Assembly: GCF_003590775.1 (NCBI RefSeq)
Contig: NZ_QYUM01000003.1
Location: forward strand, 312,501-376,500
Length of the DNA stretch: 64,000 bases
From: Sphingomonas cavernae
GTDB taxonomy: Bacteria > Pseudomonadota > Alphaproteobacteria > Sphingomonadales > Sphingomonadaceae
Direction of reading: 5' to 3'
Part shown: one piece after another, positions 48,523 through 57,282 of the stretch
Layout of the letters: each line of letters opens with the position of its first letter
Position numbering within the stretch: position 1 is the stretch's first letter
Position numbers and translations under genes: made by a program
Notes under the pieces: model-generated
What the model was told of the DNA's origin: nothing
Databases searched by the model: none
The model's input: only the letters and a program-made list of their open reading frames with translations

Positions 48523-51042
48523 ATGTCCGATCACGCCGCAAACCGCCGTTCGCTGTTCCTTGCCGTGGCAGGGCTCGCGCTGTTCTGCCCCTCGGGCCCG
48601 CTCAAGGCGCAATCGATCGCGACCCCGGTCGACGCGCGGCCCTTTCCGCGGCAATTCGAGGCGAACGGCCTCCATTTCTGGCAGTATCCGCCGCAATATG
48701 AATCGCTTTCGGGCAATCTGGTAACGGGGCGCGCGGCGGTCGCGGTCCAGACGGGCGAGACGAAGGACGCGCAGGGCAAGACGCAGCCGCAGCTCGCCTA
48801 TGGGACGGTCTGGCTCACCGGGCGCGCCGAGATCGACAAGGAAGGCCGCGAGGCGACACTCACCGGCCTTCAGGTGCAGCGCGTGAGCTTTCCGACGCAG
48901 AGCGCGAATGAGGCGCGCTACCGCACCGCGATCCAGGCTGCGGTCCAGAACATCAGCAAGGTGGTGAGCCTCGATCAGATAGAGGCATCGATCGCGCTCG
49001 GCCAGGCGCGCGCCAACGAACGGGCGTTCACCGTGCAGAACGCGCCGCCCGAGATCGTCTTCGCCTTCCAGCCCGCGGTGATGGTCCATCTCGATGGAGC
49101 CGCGGTAATGCGCCCGATGAAGACCGCGGGCGTCCAGCGGGTTATCAACACGCGCTCGCTGCTGCTCAATTCAGGCGGCGCCTATTATCTTCGGATGGGC
49201 GGCAAATGGGCGCGCGCGACGGCGCTCGACGGCCCATGGACGCTGGCGACGAGCGTGCCCGACAGCGTTTCGCACGCGCTCGCCGAGGCGATCGAGGGCA
49301 AGCTTGCCGATCCGATGGACAAGCCCGCCGACAATATCGCCGAGGCCCTTGCCGCGAACCAGCTCCCCGCGATCATGGTCCGCACAAAGCCCGGCGAGCT
49401 GATCCCGGTTGCGGGCGATCCCCAGTTCGAGCCCATCCCGGGCACGCAGCTCAGCTATGTCGCCAATTCGCCCGCCGACGTCTTCGTGCAGGCCAACAAG
49501 ACATGGTTCGTGCTGATTTCGGGGCGCTGGTTCCGCGCCGCGTCGACCAAGGGACCCTGGACCTATGTAGCGTCGAACGCGTTGCCCCCGGATTTCGCGA
49601 AGATACCGCCCGACAGTCCCAAGAGCGCGGTGCTTGCGTCGATCGCAGGGACGCCCGAGGCGCAGGAGGCGCTGATCGCCAATTCGGTGCCGCAGACCGC
49701 CTCGATCAACCGCAATCAGGCGAAGTTCGCCGCCAGCTATGACGGTGCGCCCGATTTCGTGCCGATCAAGGGCACCTCGCTCACCTATGCGCACAACAGC
49801 GCGGTGCCGGTGATCAAGGTCGATGCGTCGCACTATTATGCGGTCAGCAACGGCGTGTGGTTCACCGCAGCGTCGCCGACGGGCCCGTGGGCCGTCGCGA
49901 CCGAGGTGGCGCCCGCGATCTACACGATCCCGTCAAGCTCGCCGCTTCATTATGTCACCTATGTGCAGGTCTATGGGACGAGCGGGGACACCGTCTATGT
50001 CGGCTACACGCCGGGCTATTATGGCACCGTGGTGAGCCAGAACGTCGTCGTCTATGGCACGGGCTATCCCTGCGATCCGTGGGTCGGCAGCGTCTGGTAC
50101 GGTTGCGGCAGCACCTACGGCGTTGGGGCCTATTTCGGTTTCGCCGCCGCGGTCGGATGGACCTTCGGCTTCGGCTGGGGGTATGACCCGTGGTACGATC
50201 CCTGGTACGGTCCCTATTGGCCCGGCTATTACTACCCCTGGGGCGCGGGCTATTATTATCCCGTCGCGGGCGCGTGGAACGTCTATGGCAATTGGGGCAA
50301 CGCCGTGGTCTCGGGCACCGCGGCGGCATGGGCCAATCCCTGGACGGGCAATTACGGCCGCGCAGCCGAGGGCAGCTTCTACAACCAGCGCACCGGTGGG
50401 CGCGGCATGGGGCAGGCCGGGATCAACACCAACATCTATACGGGCACCACGACCGCGGGTGCGCGCGGGGTGCGCTACAATCCCCAGACGGGCCGCGTGG
50501 TCGCGGGCGGCGGCGCCGTCGCCTACAATCCCTATACCGGGCAGGCCGCAGCCGCCGGACGCCGCGACGTCGTCAACACCAATACCGGGCGCGAGACAAA
50601 GGCCGCGGGCGCGGCCGGGCGCGGCCCGGAGGGTGCGGGCGCGGCGGGCGCTTTCTCATCCAAGGGCGAGGGCGGCGACATCGCGGGCGCAGGCCACATT
50701 CGCTACGACCGCGACACCGGCGACATCAATCGCGGCGGCGTGGTGAAGGCGGGCGACGACATCTATGCCGGCCGCAACGGCAATGTCTGGAAGAAGACCG
50801 ACAGCGGCTGGCAATCGATGGTCGGTGGCGAAGGCAGCACGCGCCAGGTGGGGCCGCCCGACAGCTCGCTCGACCGCGACCGGATGGCGCGCGACCGCGG
50901 TTTCGACCGCAGCGGCGCGGCTGCACCCGACAGGCTCGACCGCGGCGCCGTGCGCGGCGGCTTCCAGGGACGCATGGGCGGCGAACGCCCCGCGATGAAC
51001 CGCATGGGCGGGATGCGCGCAGGCGGGTTCAGGCGGCGCTAG
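48523..51042 (+). CDS. Large secreted repeat protein, often annotated carbohydrate-binding family V/XII
   Basis: 839 residues with a signal peptide (cleavage about LKAQS, residue 30). Three copies of a short module with a W/Y-x-GPW core: YYLRMGGKWARATALDGPW (about 225-245), WFVLISGRWFRAASTKGPW (about 328-347) and YYAVSNGVWFTAASPTGPW (about 439-458). Then a Trp/Tyr/Gly/Pro-rich segment (about 530-590) and a Gly/Arg-rich low-complexity tail ending MRAGGFRRR. Function unknown; it looks like an envelope or surface-bound protein. Confidence 0.75.
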   Translation: MSDHAANRRSLFLAVAGLALFCPSGPLKAQSIATPVDARPFPRQFEANGLHFWQYPPQYESLSGNLVTGRAAVAVQTGETKDAQGKTQPQLAYGTVWLTGRAEIDKEGREATLTGLQVQRVSFPTQSANEARYRTAIQAAVQNISKVVSLDQIEASIALGQARANERAFTVQNAPPEIVFAFQPAVMVHLDGAAVMRPMKTAGVQRVINTRSLLLNSGGAYYLRMGGKWARATALDGPWTLATSVPDSVSHALAEAIEGKLADPMDKPADNIAEALAANQLPAIMVRTKPGELIPVAGDPQFEPIPGTQLSYVANSPADVFVQANKTWFVLISGRWFRAASTKGPWTYVASNALPPDFAKIPPDSPKSAVLASIAGTPEAQEALIANSVPQTASINRNQAKFAASYDGAPDFVPIKGTSLTYAHNSAVPVIKVDASHYYAVSNGVWFTAASPTGPWAVATEVAPAIYTIPSSSPLHYVTYVQVYGTSGDTVYVGYTPGYYGTVVSQNVVVYGTGYPCDPWVGSVWYGCGSTYGVGAYFGFAAAVGWTFGFGWGYDPWYDPWYGPYWPGYYYPWGAGYYYPVAGAWNVYGNWGNAVVSGTAAAWANPWTGNYGRAAEGSFYNQRTGGRGMGQAGINTNIYTGTTTAGARGVRYNPQTGRVVAGGGAVAYNPYTGQAAAAGRRDVVNTNTGRETKAAGAAGRGPEGAGAAGAFSSKGEGGDIAGAGHIRYDRDTGDINRGGVVKAGDDIYAGRNGNVWKKTDSGWQSMVGGEGSTRQVGPPDSSLDRDRMARDRGFDRSGAAAPDRLDRGAVRGGFQGRMGGERPAMNRMGGMRAGGFRRR

Positions 51043-51053
51043 AGGGATCCTAT

Positions 51054-51140
51054 CTTGTGCTCCGGGCTTGACCCGGAGCCCAAGCTGGACGCTGTGCGCA
51101 GCCGGACAAATGGACTCGTGCTTTCGCAGGAGCACTGCTT
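51054..51140. repeat. Paired-hairpin repeat, family A, reverse orientation
   Basis: GCTCCGGG, CTTGA, CCCGGAGC (51059-51079) then an imperfect TGCTTTCGCAGGAGCA hairpin (51118-51133). It is the reverse of the element at 1094-1182. Between convergent genes. Confidence 0.82.
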
Positions 51141-51148
51141 CTATTTGA

Positions 51149-51856
51149 TCAAAGCGCGCAGCCGTCCGAGGCGCATGCTTGGGAGGCTTGCGCCTGGCGC
51201 TCGGGCTCGCCTTCGCGCCAGAGTGTTTCGAGCGCGTGGAGGAAATATTCGGGGCTCTGCCCACCCGAGATCGCATATTTGTCGCCAAGCACGAAGAATG
51301 GCACGCCGCTGACGCCGATCGCCTGTGCGCGCTGTTCGTCGGCGATCACGTCGGCGGTGTAGCGGCCTTGCTCCAGCGCCGCGCGCGCATCGTCGACATC
51401 GAGCCCCGCCTCGCCAGCGAGCGCGACCAGCACGTCGATCCGGCTGAGCCACTGGCCTTCGGTGAAATTCGCGCGGAACAGTCGTTCGGCCATCGCGTCC
51501 TGCCTGCCCGCGGCGCGTGCGAAGTGCAGCAGTTCGTGGCCCTTGCGCGTGTTGAAACGCTTGACGCCTTCCGAGCGCATCTCGATCCCGACGCTGGCGG
51601 CGGCCTCGCCGCACTGCGCGATCATCGCGCGCACGCGTTCCTCGGGAATTCCCTTGGAAACGAGATACTCGACGCTGCTCATCTTCACTTCGGCCGGCAT
51701 GTCCGGCGATAGCTCATAGCTGCGCCAGACCACCGACACCGCATCGCGGTGCGCAAAGCGCGTCAGCGCCTCCTCGAAACGGCGCTTGCCGATATAGCAC
51801 CAGGGGCAGGCGATATCGGAGAATATCTCGATCTGCATAACGTTCCTGTCAGTCAT
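51149..51856 (-). CDS. DsbA-family oxidoreductase (FrnE-like)
   Basis: 235 residues without a signal peptide, so cytoplasmic. Seen: IFSDIACPWCYIGKRRFEEAL at the start with the CPWC active site, and GVSGVPFFVLGDKYAISGGQ with the cis-Pro loop. This matches FrnE-type DsbA-like proteins linked to oxidative stress and disulfide exchange. It overlaps the amidohydrolase gene upstream by 4 bp and is the last gene of a three-gene minus-strand unit. Confidence 0.87.
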   Translation of the reverse strand: MTDRNVMQIEIFSDIACPWCYIGKRRFEEALTRFAHRDAVSVVWRSYELSPDMPAEVKMSSVEYLVSKGIPEERVRAMIAQCGEAAASVGIEMRSEGVKRFNTRKGHELLHFARAAGRQDAMAERLFRANFTEGQWLSRIDVLVALAGEAGLDVDDARAALEQGRYTADVIADEQRAQAIGVSGVPFFVLGDKYAISGGQSPEYFLHALETLWREGEPERQAQASQACASDGCAL

Positions 51857-53574
51857 TTGCGCGTATAGACGGGGCGGCCGCCGACCCAGGTTTCGCGCAC
51901 CTTGGTGGCGCGGATCTCGGCGGGCGTCGCCATCAGCGGGTCAGTGTCGATCAGGATGAAATCGGCGCGCATACCGGGCGTCAGGCTGCCCAGCCGGTCC
52001 TCGGCGAAGCTTGCATAGGCGCCGCCGGTGGTGAAGGCGGCGAGCGCCTGTTCGCGTGTCACGCGCTCCTGCGGCTGCCAGCCGCCAAAGGGCTGGCCCT
52101 TCGCGTCCTCGCGCGTGAACGCGGCGGCGATCCCGGCAAAGGGATCGGGACTTTCAACGGGTGTATCCGATCCGAACGCAAGGCGGCTGCCCGCCTTGAT
52201 CATCGTTTCCCAGGCATAGGCGCCCGCCAGCCGGTCGGGGCCCAGCCGGGCTTCGGCCATCAGGCGGTCCGAGGTCTGGTGAACGGGCTGCATCGAGGCG
52301 ATGGTGCCGTGCTGACCGAAGCGCGCGATATCGACGGGGTCGACGATCTGCGCATGTTCGACGCGCCAGCGGCGGTCGCCCTTGTAGGTTTGCGCGAGTT
52401 CGTCGATCGCGTCGAGCAACTGTGCGTTGGCTTTGTCGCCGATCGCGTGGACCGCGACCTGGAAATTGTCCATGGCGGCGCGGCTCATCAGGTTGCGGAG
52501 CTGGGCATCGGTCAGGAAGCCGAGCCCGGTTTCATTGGGTGCGTCGTGATAGGGGCGCTTGAGCCATGCCCCGCGCGAGCCGAGCGCGCCGTCAGAAAGG
52601 AGCTTGACCCCGACCATCCTGAGTTTGTCGCTGTAAAGCCAGGGGCTTGGCCCCGGTCCGCCGATCTGGATCATTGCTGGCACGCCGGCCGCATAGGAGA
52701 GGATACGGATATGCAGGCCGCCATTGTCGCCCGCGCGCCTGTAGGTCATCCAGTCGTCAAGACTGGTGCCCATATCGGCAATCGCGGTGATGCCGTAGGA
52801 CAACAGCGTCTGCTGCCCTTTGACGAAGGCAAGATCGCGTTCGCGCGCCAGCGGCTCGGGCACGGATTTCTGGATCAGGTCCATCGCGGCATCGACGAAG
52901 ACGCCGCCGGGTGCAGCGCCCGTCTTTTCGATGCGGCCGCCCGCGGGCGATGCGGTTTTGGCGGTTACGCCCGCCGCCGCCATCGCCGCGCTGTTGGCCC
53001 AGCCCGCGTGACCATCGACGCGTCGCAGCCAGACGGGACGGTCGGATACCACCGCATCGAGGTCGGCAGCGGTTGGGAAACGGCCAAGTCCCCAGGCTTC
53101 CTGATTCCAGCCGGTGCCAAGGATCCATTTGCGATCGGGATGCGCCTGCACATAGGCCGCGATCATCGTCTTGGCCTCTTCGAGCGACTTCGCGGCCGAC
53201 AGGTCCAGCGTCAGCGCCTGAAAGCCCACGCCCATGACATGGCCATGCGCGTCGATGATGCCCGGCATCAGCGTCAGGCCCTTGCCGTCGGTCTTGAAAT
53301 CCGGCCGCTCGGGGCGTTTGTCCTTGCGTTCGAGCAGCTTGGAAACCTTGCCGTCCTTGTCGATCAACAGCCCGTTGAAGCGGACGACCTTGCCCGCCTT
53401 GTCAATCGTCAAGCCGTTGACATTGTCGATCAGCCCGTCGGCGAGCGCGGGGGTGGGGAGGAGCGCCAACAGTGCCAATATCAGGCCGTTCGTCCCGAGC
53501 GAAGTCGAGGGACGTCCGCGCCGCGTGTCTCGACTTCGCTCGACACGAACGGACCTTTTCCAAATTGAAATCAC
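51853..53574 (-). CDS. Metal-dependent amidohydrolase (YtcJ-like), exported
   Basis: 573 residues from GTG 53574, which overlaps the stop of the upstream dehydrogenase. Seen: PGIIDAHGHVMG with two metal-binding His, VAVHAIGDKAN, VEHAQIV, and FGSDTPVE with the catalytic Asp, the order of the YtcJ/NfdA-like amidohydrolases. Residues about 31-45 (LILALLALLPTPALA) form a signal peptide, and residues 8-30 before it come from a family E repeat (contains STSLGTNG). Substrate unknown; amide or ester hydrolysis expected. Confidence 0.87.
   Translation of the reverse strand: MISIWKRSVRVERSRDTRRGRPSTSLGTNGLILALLALLPTPALADGLIDNVNGLTIDKAGKVVRFNGLLIDKDGKVSKLLERKDKRPERPDFKTDGKGLTLMPGIIDAHGHVMGVGFQALTLDLSAAKSLEEAKTMIAAYVQAHPDRKWILGTGWNQEAWGLGRFPTAADLDAVVSDRPVWLRRVDGHAGWANSAAMAAAGVTAKTASPAGGRIEKTGAAPGGVFVDAAMDLIQKSVPEPLARERDLAFVKGQQTLLSYGITAIADMGTSLDDWMTYRRAGDNGGLHIRILSYAAGVPAMIQIGGPGPSPWLYSDKLRMVGVKLLSDGALGSRGAWLKRPYHDAPNETGLGFLTDAQLRNLMSRAAMDNFQVAVHAIGDKANAQLLDAIDELAQTYKGDRRWRVEHAQIVDPVDIARFGQHGTIASMQPVHQTSDRLMAEARLGPDRLAGAYAWETMIKAGSRLAFGSDTPVESPDPFAGIAAAFTREDAKGQPFGGWQPQERVTREQALAAFTTGGAYASFAEDRLGSLTPGMRADFILIDTDPLMATPAEIRATKVRETWVGGRPVYTRK
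53486..53552. repeat. Family E repeat inside the amidohydrolase signal peptide region
   Basis: Left arm TTCGTCCCGAGCGAAGTCGA (53489-53508) and right arm TCGACTTCGCTCGACACGAA (53530-53549). The metH copy at 42288 is the same but shorter inside. On the minus strand it encodes about residues 8-30 of the amidohydrolase. Confidence 0.88.
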
Positions 53575-54437
53575 TTAGGGAGTCTCCGGATAAGGGCGCT
53601 GGTGTCCTGGCGGTGCCCGCCCATCGCCTGCACGTCGGCAAAGAACTGGTCGATAAGCGCCGCGACGGGAAGCGCTGCGCCGTTGGATCGCGCCTCGTCA
53701 AAGGCAAGGCCAAGGTCCTTGCGCATCCAGTCGACGGCGAGGCCGAAATCGAACTGGTCCTCGGCCATTGTCTGCCAGCGATTTGTCATCTGCCAGCTCG
53801 ACGCTGCGCCGCCCGAAATCGCCTCGTAGACGCGGTCGAGATCAAGATCGGCGGCCTGCGCGAAGCGGATGCCTTCGGCCAAGCTCTGGATGATGCCGGC
53901 AAAGGTGATCTGGTTGACCATCTTGGTCGTCTGCCCCGCGCCCGCGGAGCCGACATGCACGATGCGTCTGGCATAGGCCTGCATCAGCGGTGTCGCGGCC
54001 TCGATCGCCTTAATCGAGCCCCCGCACATGATCGCCAGCGTCCCGTTCTCCGCGCCAGCCTGACCGCCGGTCACCGGTGCGTCGACGGTCAGGATTCCCG
54101 CGCTCTTGCCCTCGACCGCGAGCTGCCTTGCGATCTTCGCGGATACCGTGGTGTGGTCGATGAACACCGCGCCCTCGCGCATCGTGCGGAAGGCGCCTTC
54201 GCGCCCCAGTACCGCCTGCGCCAGATCGTCGTCATTGCCGACGCAGGTGAAGACGGCGTCGGCATCCTTCGCAGCGCTTGCAGGATCGGGCGCGACGCTG
54301 CCGCCATTGGCGGCCACCCAGGCCTCGGCGCGCGCGGGGCTTCGGTTGTAGACGGTGACGTCATGCCCTGCCGTCCGCAGATGGCGCGCCATGGGGCCAC
54401 CCATGGTGCCGATGCCGATAAAAGCTATTCTTGCCAT
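53571..54437 (-). CDS. 3-hydroxyisobutyrate dehydrogenase-like NAD(P) oxidoreductase
   Basis: 288 residues from ATG 54437; an upstream extension without stop is not supported by codon pattern or similarity. Seen: Rossmann motif FIGIGTMGGPMARHL, DAPVTGGQAGAENGTL, GSAGAGQTTKMVNQ (catalytic Lys in the last) and GLAVDWMRKDLGLA. It fits the beta-hydroxyacid dehydrogenase family (MmsB, GarR). First gene of the unit with the amidohydrolase and FrnE-like genes. Substrate unknown. Confidence 0.88.
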   Translation of the reverse strand: MARIAFIGIGTMGGPMARHLRTAGHDVTVYNRSPARAEAWVAANGGSVAPDPASAAKDADAVFTCVGNDDDLAQAVLGREGAFRTMREGAVFIDHTTVSAKIARQLAVEGKSAGILTVDAPVTGGQAGAENGTLAIMCGGSIKAIEAATPLMQAYARRIVHVGSAGAGQTTKMVNQITFAGIIQSLAEGIRFAQAADLDLDRVYEAISGGAASSWQMTNRWQTMAEDQFDFGLAVDWMRKDLGLAFDEARSNGAALPVAALIDQFFADVQAMGGHRQDTSALIRRLPK

Positions 54438-54494
54438 CGGCTGTGCATAAGCATTGTTTCCCCGATCGGCTAGATGGGGTAGGGGCAGCGCATC

Positions 54495-55748
54495 ATGGCT
54501 ACCGAACCTCTTAGCACCGACGTCGTGGCAGAATTGCCCGTTTCCCTCGCCGATGTTCGCGCCGCGGCCGCGCGTATTGGCAAGTCGATCGTGCGAACGC
54601 CGACGCTGCACAGCCAGACGCTCTCGAAGATGACGGGCGCGACGGTCTATCTGAAGTTCGAGAACCTCCAGTTCACCGCCGCCTATAAAGAGCGCGGCGC
54701 GCTCAATACGCTGCTCCAGTTGCCCGAAAACGCACGCGAGAAGGGCGTGATCGCGGCGTCGGCGGGCAACCACGCGCAGGGCCTCGCCTATCACGGCGCG
54801 CGGCTGGGCATTCCCGTCACGATTGTCATGCCGCGCACGACGCCCACCGTGAAGGTCATGCAGACCGAAAGCCACGGCGCGACCGTCGTACTCGAGGGCG
54901 AGACCTTCGACGCGGCCTATGCGCATGCGCGCAAGCTCGAGGGTGAGCGCGGACTGACCTTCGTCCATCCCTTCGATCAGGAATCAATCATTGCGGGGCA
55001 GGGCACCGTCGGGCTCGAAATGCTCGAGGATGTTCCCGAAATCGACACGCTGGTGATCCCGATCGGTGGTGGCGGGTTGATCTCGGGCATCGGCGTTGTT
55101 GCGCGGGGGCTGAATCCCGACATCGCGCTGGTCGGCGTCCAGGCCGAACTTTACCCCTCGATGTTCAACCGCATCAAGGAGACCGACCTGCCGTGCGAAG
55201 GCGATACGCTCGCCGAGGGCATCGCGGTCAAGCAACCGGGCAACCTGACCTCGCGCTTCGTGCAGGCGCTGGTAGACGACATCGTGCTGGTCGACGAGCG
55301 TACGCTCGAAGAGGCGGTGAGCCTGTTCCTGCAGATCGAGAAGACCGTGGTGGAGGGCGGCGGCGCCGCCGGGCTTGCTGCGCTGCTCGCGCATCCCGAG
55401 CGATTCAAAGGCAGGACCGTGGGCATCGTCCTTTCGGGCGGCAACATCGACACGCGGTTGCTCGCTAACGTATTGCTCCGCGATCTGGCGCGCTCGGGCC
55501 GGTTGGCACGCGTGCGCGTCCGCCTTCAGGACCGGCCGGGCGCGCTTTACAATGTCGTGCGCATCTTCGGTGAGCAGCAGGTCAACATCATCGAGATCTA
55601 TCATCAGCGGATCTTTACTTCGCTTCCTGCCAAGGGGCTCATCACCGAGATCGAGTGCGAGACTCGCGACCGCGCGCATCTCGACCGCCTGGTCGACGCG
55701 CTGCGAATCGGTGGCGGCTATGAAGTCGGGCTGGTTGAACTCGACTGA
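54495..55748 (+). CDS. ilvA: Threonine dehydratase with ACT domain
   Basis: 417 residues. Seen: FTAAYKERGALN with the PLP Lys, SAGNHAQGLAYH, the phosphate loop IPIGGGGLISG, and VVEGGGAAGLAALL; C-terminal about 80 residues (ARVRVRLQDRPGALYNVVRIF) are a single ACT domain. It converts threonine to 2-oxobutanoate. The length fits the single-ACT form found in many alphaproteobacteria, which could be biosynthetic or catabolic. Its promoter must lie within the 57 bp shared with the divergent dehydrogenase gene. Confidence 0.92.
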   Translation: MATEPLSTDVVAELPVSLADVRAAAARIGKSIVRTPTLHSQTLSKMTGATVYLKFENLQFTAAYKERGALNTLLQLPENAREKGVIAASAGNHAQGLAYHGARLGIPVTIVMPRTTPTVKVMQTESHGATVVLEGETFDAAYAHARKLEGERGLTFVHPFDQESIIAGQGTVGLEMLEDVPEIDTLVIPIGGGGLISGIGVVARGLNPDIALVGVQAELYPSMFNRIKETDLPCEGDTLAEGIAVKQPGNLTSRFVQALVDDIVLVDERTLEEAVSLFLQIEKTVVEGGGAAGLAALLAHPERFKGRTVGIVLSGGNIDTRLLANVLLRDLARSGRLARVRVRLQDRPGALYNVVRIFGEQQVNIIEIYHQRIFTSLPAKGLITEIECETRDRAHLDRLVDALRIGGGYEVGLVELD

Positions 55749-55765
55749 GGCGCGATTCGTCCCAT

Positions 55766-55795
55766 TTTGAATCGCTTTGAACCACTTTGAATCAA
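55766..55795 (+). repeat. Three phased TTTGAA repeats
   Basis: TTTGAATC, TTTGAACC and TTTGAATC begin at 55766, 55776 and 55786, exactly one helical turn apart, in the leader between ilvA and bpt. It may be a regulator site; no protein is known to me for it. Confidence 0.4.
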
Positions 55796-55900
55796 TGGCG
55801 ATTCTTGATCGTGGTAAACGCTCTTTTCATTATTGCGCTTGGGCTTCATAGTTTCGAAACGGGCTGAGACCCGTATCGAACTGGCAGAGGACAGGCCCAG

Positions 55901-56698
55901 GTGAGCGCACCATTTCGCTTCCCGCGTTTTTTCGTGACGAGCCCGAGCCCGTGTCCGTATCTGCCGGGCAAGAGCGAGCGCAAGGTGTTCACCGAGCTTT
56001 CCGGGCCGCACGCGTCCGAGCTTAATGACGCGCTCGGCCGGATCGGTTTCCGCCGCAGCCAGGGCGTCGCCTATCGACCGAGCTGTGTTGATTGCCAGGC
56101 CTGCGTTTCAGTGCGCGTCGCGGCCCAGCGCTTCGAGCCCAATGCCACGCAGCGCAAGCTTATCCGCAGGCACGCCGATCTTGAGATCACCGCCTGCCGG
56201 CCCTGGTCCACCGACGAGCAGTTCGAGCTGCTGCGTCGCTATCTCGGCGCGCGGCATCCCGGCGGCGGCATGGCCGACATGGACGAGCTCGATTATGCCG
56301 ACATGGTCGAGCAGACGCCTGTCCAGACCTTCGTGATCGAATATCGCGAGCCTTCGGTTGATGGCGTCCCCGGCAAGCTCGTCGGCGCCTGCCTAACCGA
56401 TCAGCAGGGCGACGGGCTGTCGATGATCTACAGCTTCTTCGACGCCGACACCGCAGGTCGGCGTGGACTCGGCACCTTCATCATTCTCGACCATATCCGC
56501 CGCGCGGCGGAGGCGGGGCTGCCCTATGTCTATCTGGGCTACTGGATCGATGGTTCGGACCGCATGGCCTACAAGGCCAATTTCCGTCCGATCGAGAAGC
56601 TGACGCCCGCGGGCTGGCAGGAATTCGAGCCCGCACCGCGCGCGCTCAAGCCCTTCGACGAACGCCGCGCCCAGACGCGCGAGCATGTTTTCGGGTAG
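55901..56698 (+). CDS. bpt: Aspartate/glutamate leucyltransferase (Bpt type)
   Basis: 265 residues from GTG 55901. Seen: N-terminal [33 protein letters not shown] with paired Cys-x-x-Cys, QTFVIEYRE, and a C-terminal GNAT-like transferase region with [19 protein letters not shown]. Known: these proteins attach Leu to N-terminal Asp or Glu of substrates for ClpS/ClpAP decay (N-end rule). The product could also be named arginyltransferase-like. Confidence 0.92.
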   Translation: MSAPFRFPRFFVTSPSPCPYLPGKSERKVFTELSGPHASELNDALGRIGFRRSQGVAYRPSCVDCQACVSVRVAAQRFEPNATQRKLIRRHADLEITACRPWSTDEQFELLRRYLGARHPGGGMADMDELDYADMVEQTPVQTFVIEYREPSVDGVPGKLVGACLTDQQGDGLSMIYSFFDADTAGRRGLGTFIILDHIRRAAEAGLPYVYLGYWIDGSDRMAYKANFRPIEKLTPAGWQEFEPAPRALKPFDERRAQTREHVFG

Positions 56699-56735
56699 GC
56701 CACGATAGGCACCCGCTTGCGCCGGATGCGTTATG

Positions 56736-57281
56736 TCAATCTTCCGTCAGCCGCGAATTGGCCTTGCGCCATTCGGCTGGAGTGACGAAGCTTCCTTGCC
56801 AGACACCTTGTCTTGCCGCCCGCGCTTCCCGCTCCGCGTCAGCATAGGGCGCGTCGCCGAATCCGCCGGGGCTGATCGCGAACCCCGCGCGCACCATTGC
56901 TTCGCCGATATCCGCGGACCCCTCGTTGCGGCAGGTGGAAATCGCGCGGCCGAACTGGTCCCGCGCGCGGGGCGTGCAGCCGAGCCCGGGTGCCCTGAGC
57001 AGCGCTTCGAGCTTCAGCCGCGCCTGCTTGCCGCAATCCCAGGGGCGGCCCGCGGCATCGGTGCACGACTGGTGATATTCGGGCGCGTCGATCCCGGACA
57101 GGCGAAATTCGTCCTTGCCGATCAGGAAGGTGTCGCCGTCGCGCACGGAGACCGCCGCATCGCCCGCAAACAGTTCGCGCGCGCCGATGCCGATCTCCTC
57201 ATTCCACGCATAGGCAAGGAGCAGCGCGAACAAAATGGCGAGCGCGACCGTGCTCCTCAGATATCGGCGAATGCGGCCCAC
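56736..57281 (-). CDS. Staphylococcal-nuclease-like protein, membrane-anchored or secreted
   Basis: 181 residues from GTG 57281, right after the Anbu stop (one base between). One hydrophobic helix (about residues 10-26) serves as signal or anchor. Seen: VRDGDTFLIGKDEFRLSGIDAPE (the SNase Asp/Arg motif), the second Arg in the middle (GRAISTCRN), and MVRAGFA; four cysteines. It would cut DNA or RNA outside the cytoplasm. The near-overlap puts it as last gene of the Anbu operon, which I did not expect. Confidence 0.82.
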   Translation of the reverse strand: MGRIRRYLRSTVALAILFALLLAYAWNEEIGIGARELFAGDAAVSVRDGDTFLIGKDEFRLSGIDAPEYHQSCTDAAGRPWDCGKQARLKLEALLRAPGLGCTPRARDQFGRAISTCRNEGSADIGEAMVRAGFAISPGGFGDAPYADAEREARAARQGVWQGSFVTPAEWRKANSRLTED

Positions 57282-57282
57282 C

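Noticed and set aside
53571-54968. A longer start (465 residues) for the 3-hydroxyisobutyrate dehydrogenase-like gene
   Set aside because: The extra 177 residues lie antisense to ilvA and have no similarity; the Rossmann motif begins right after ATG 54437.
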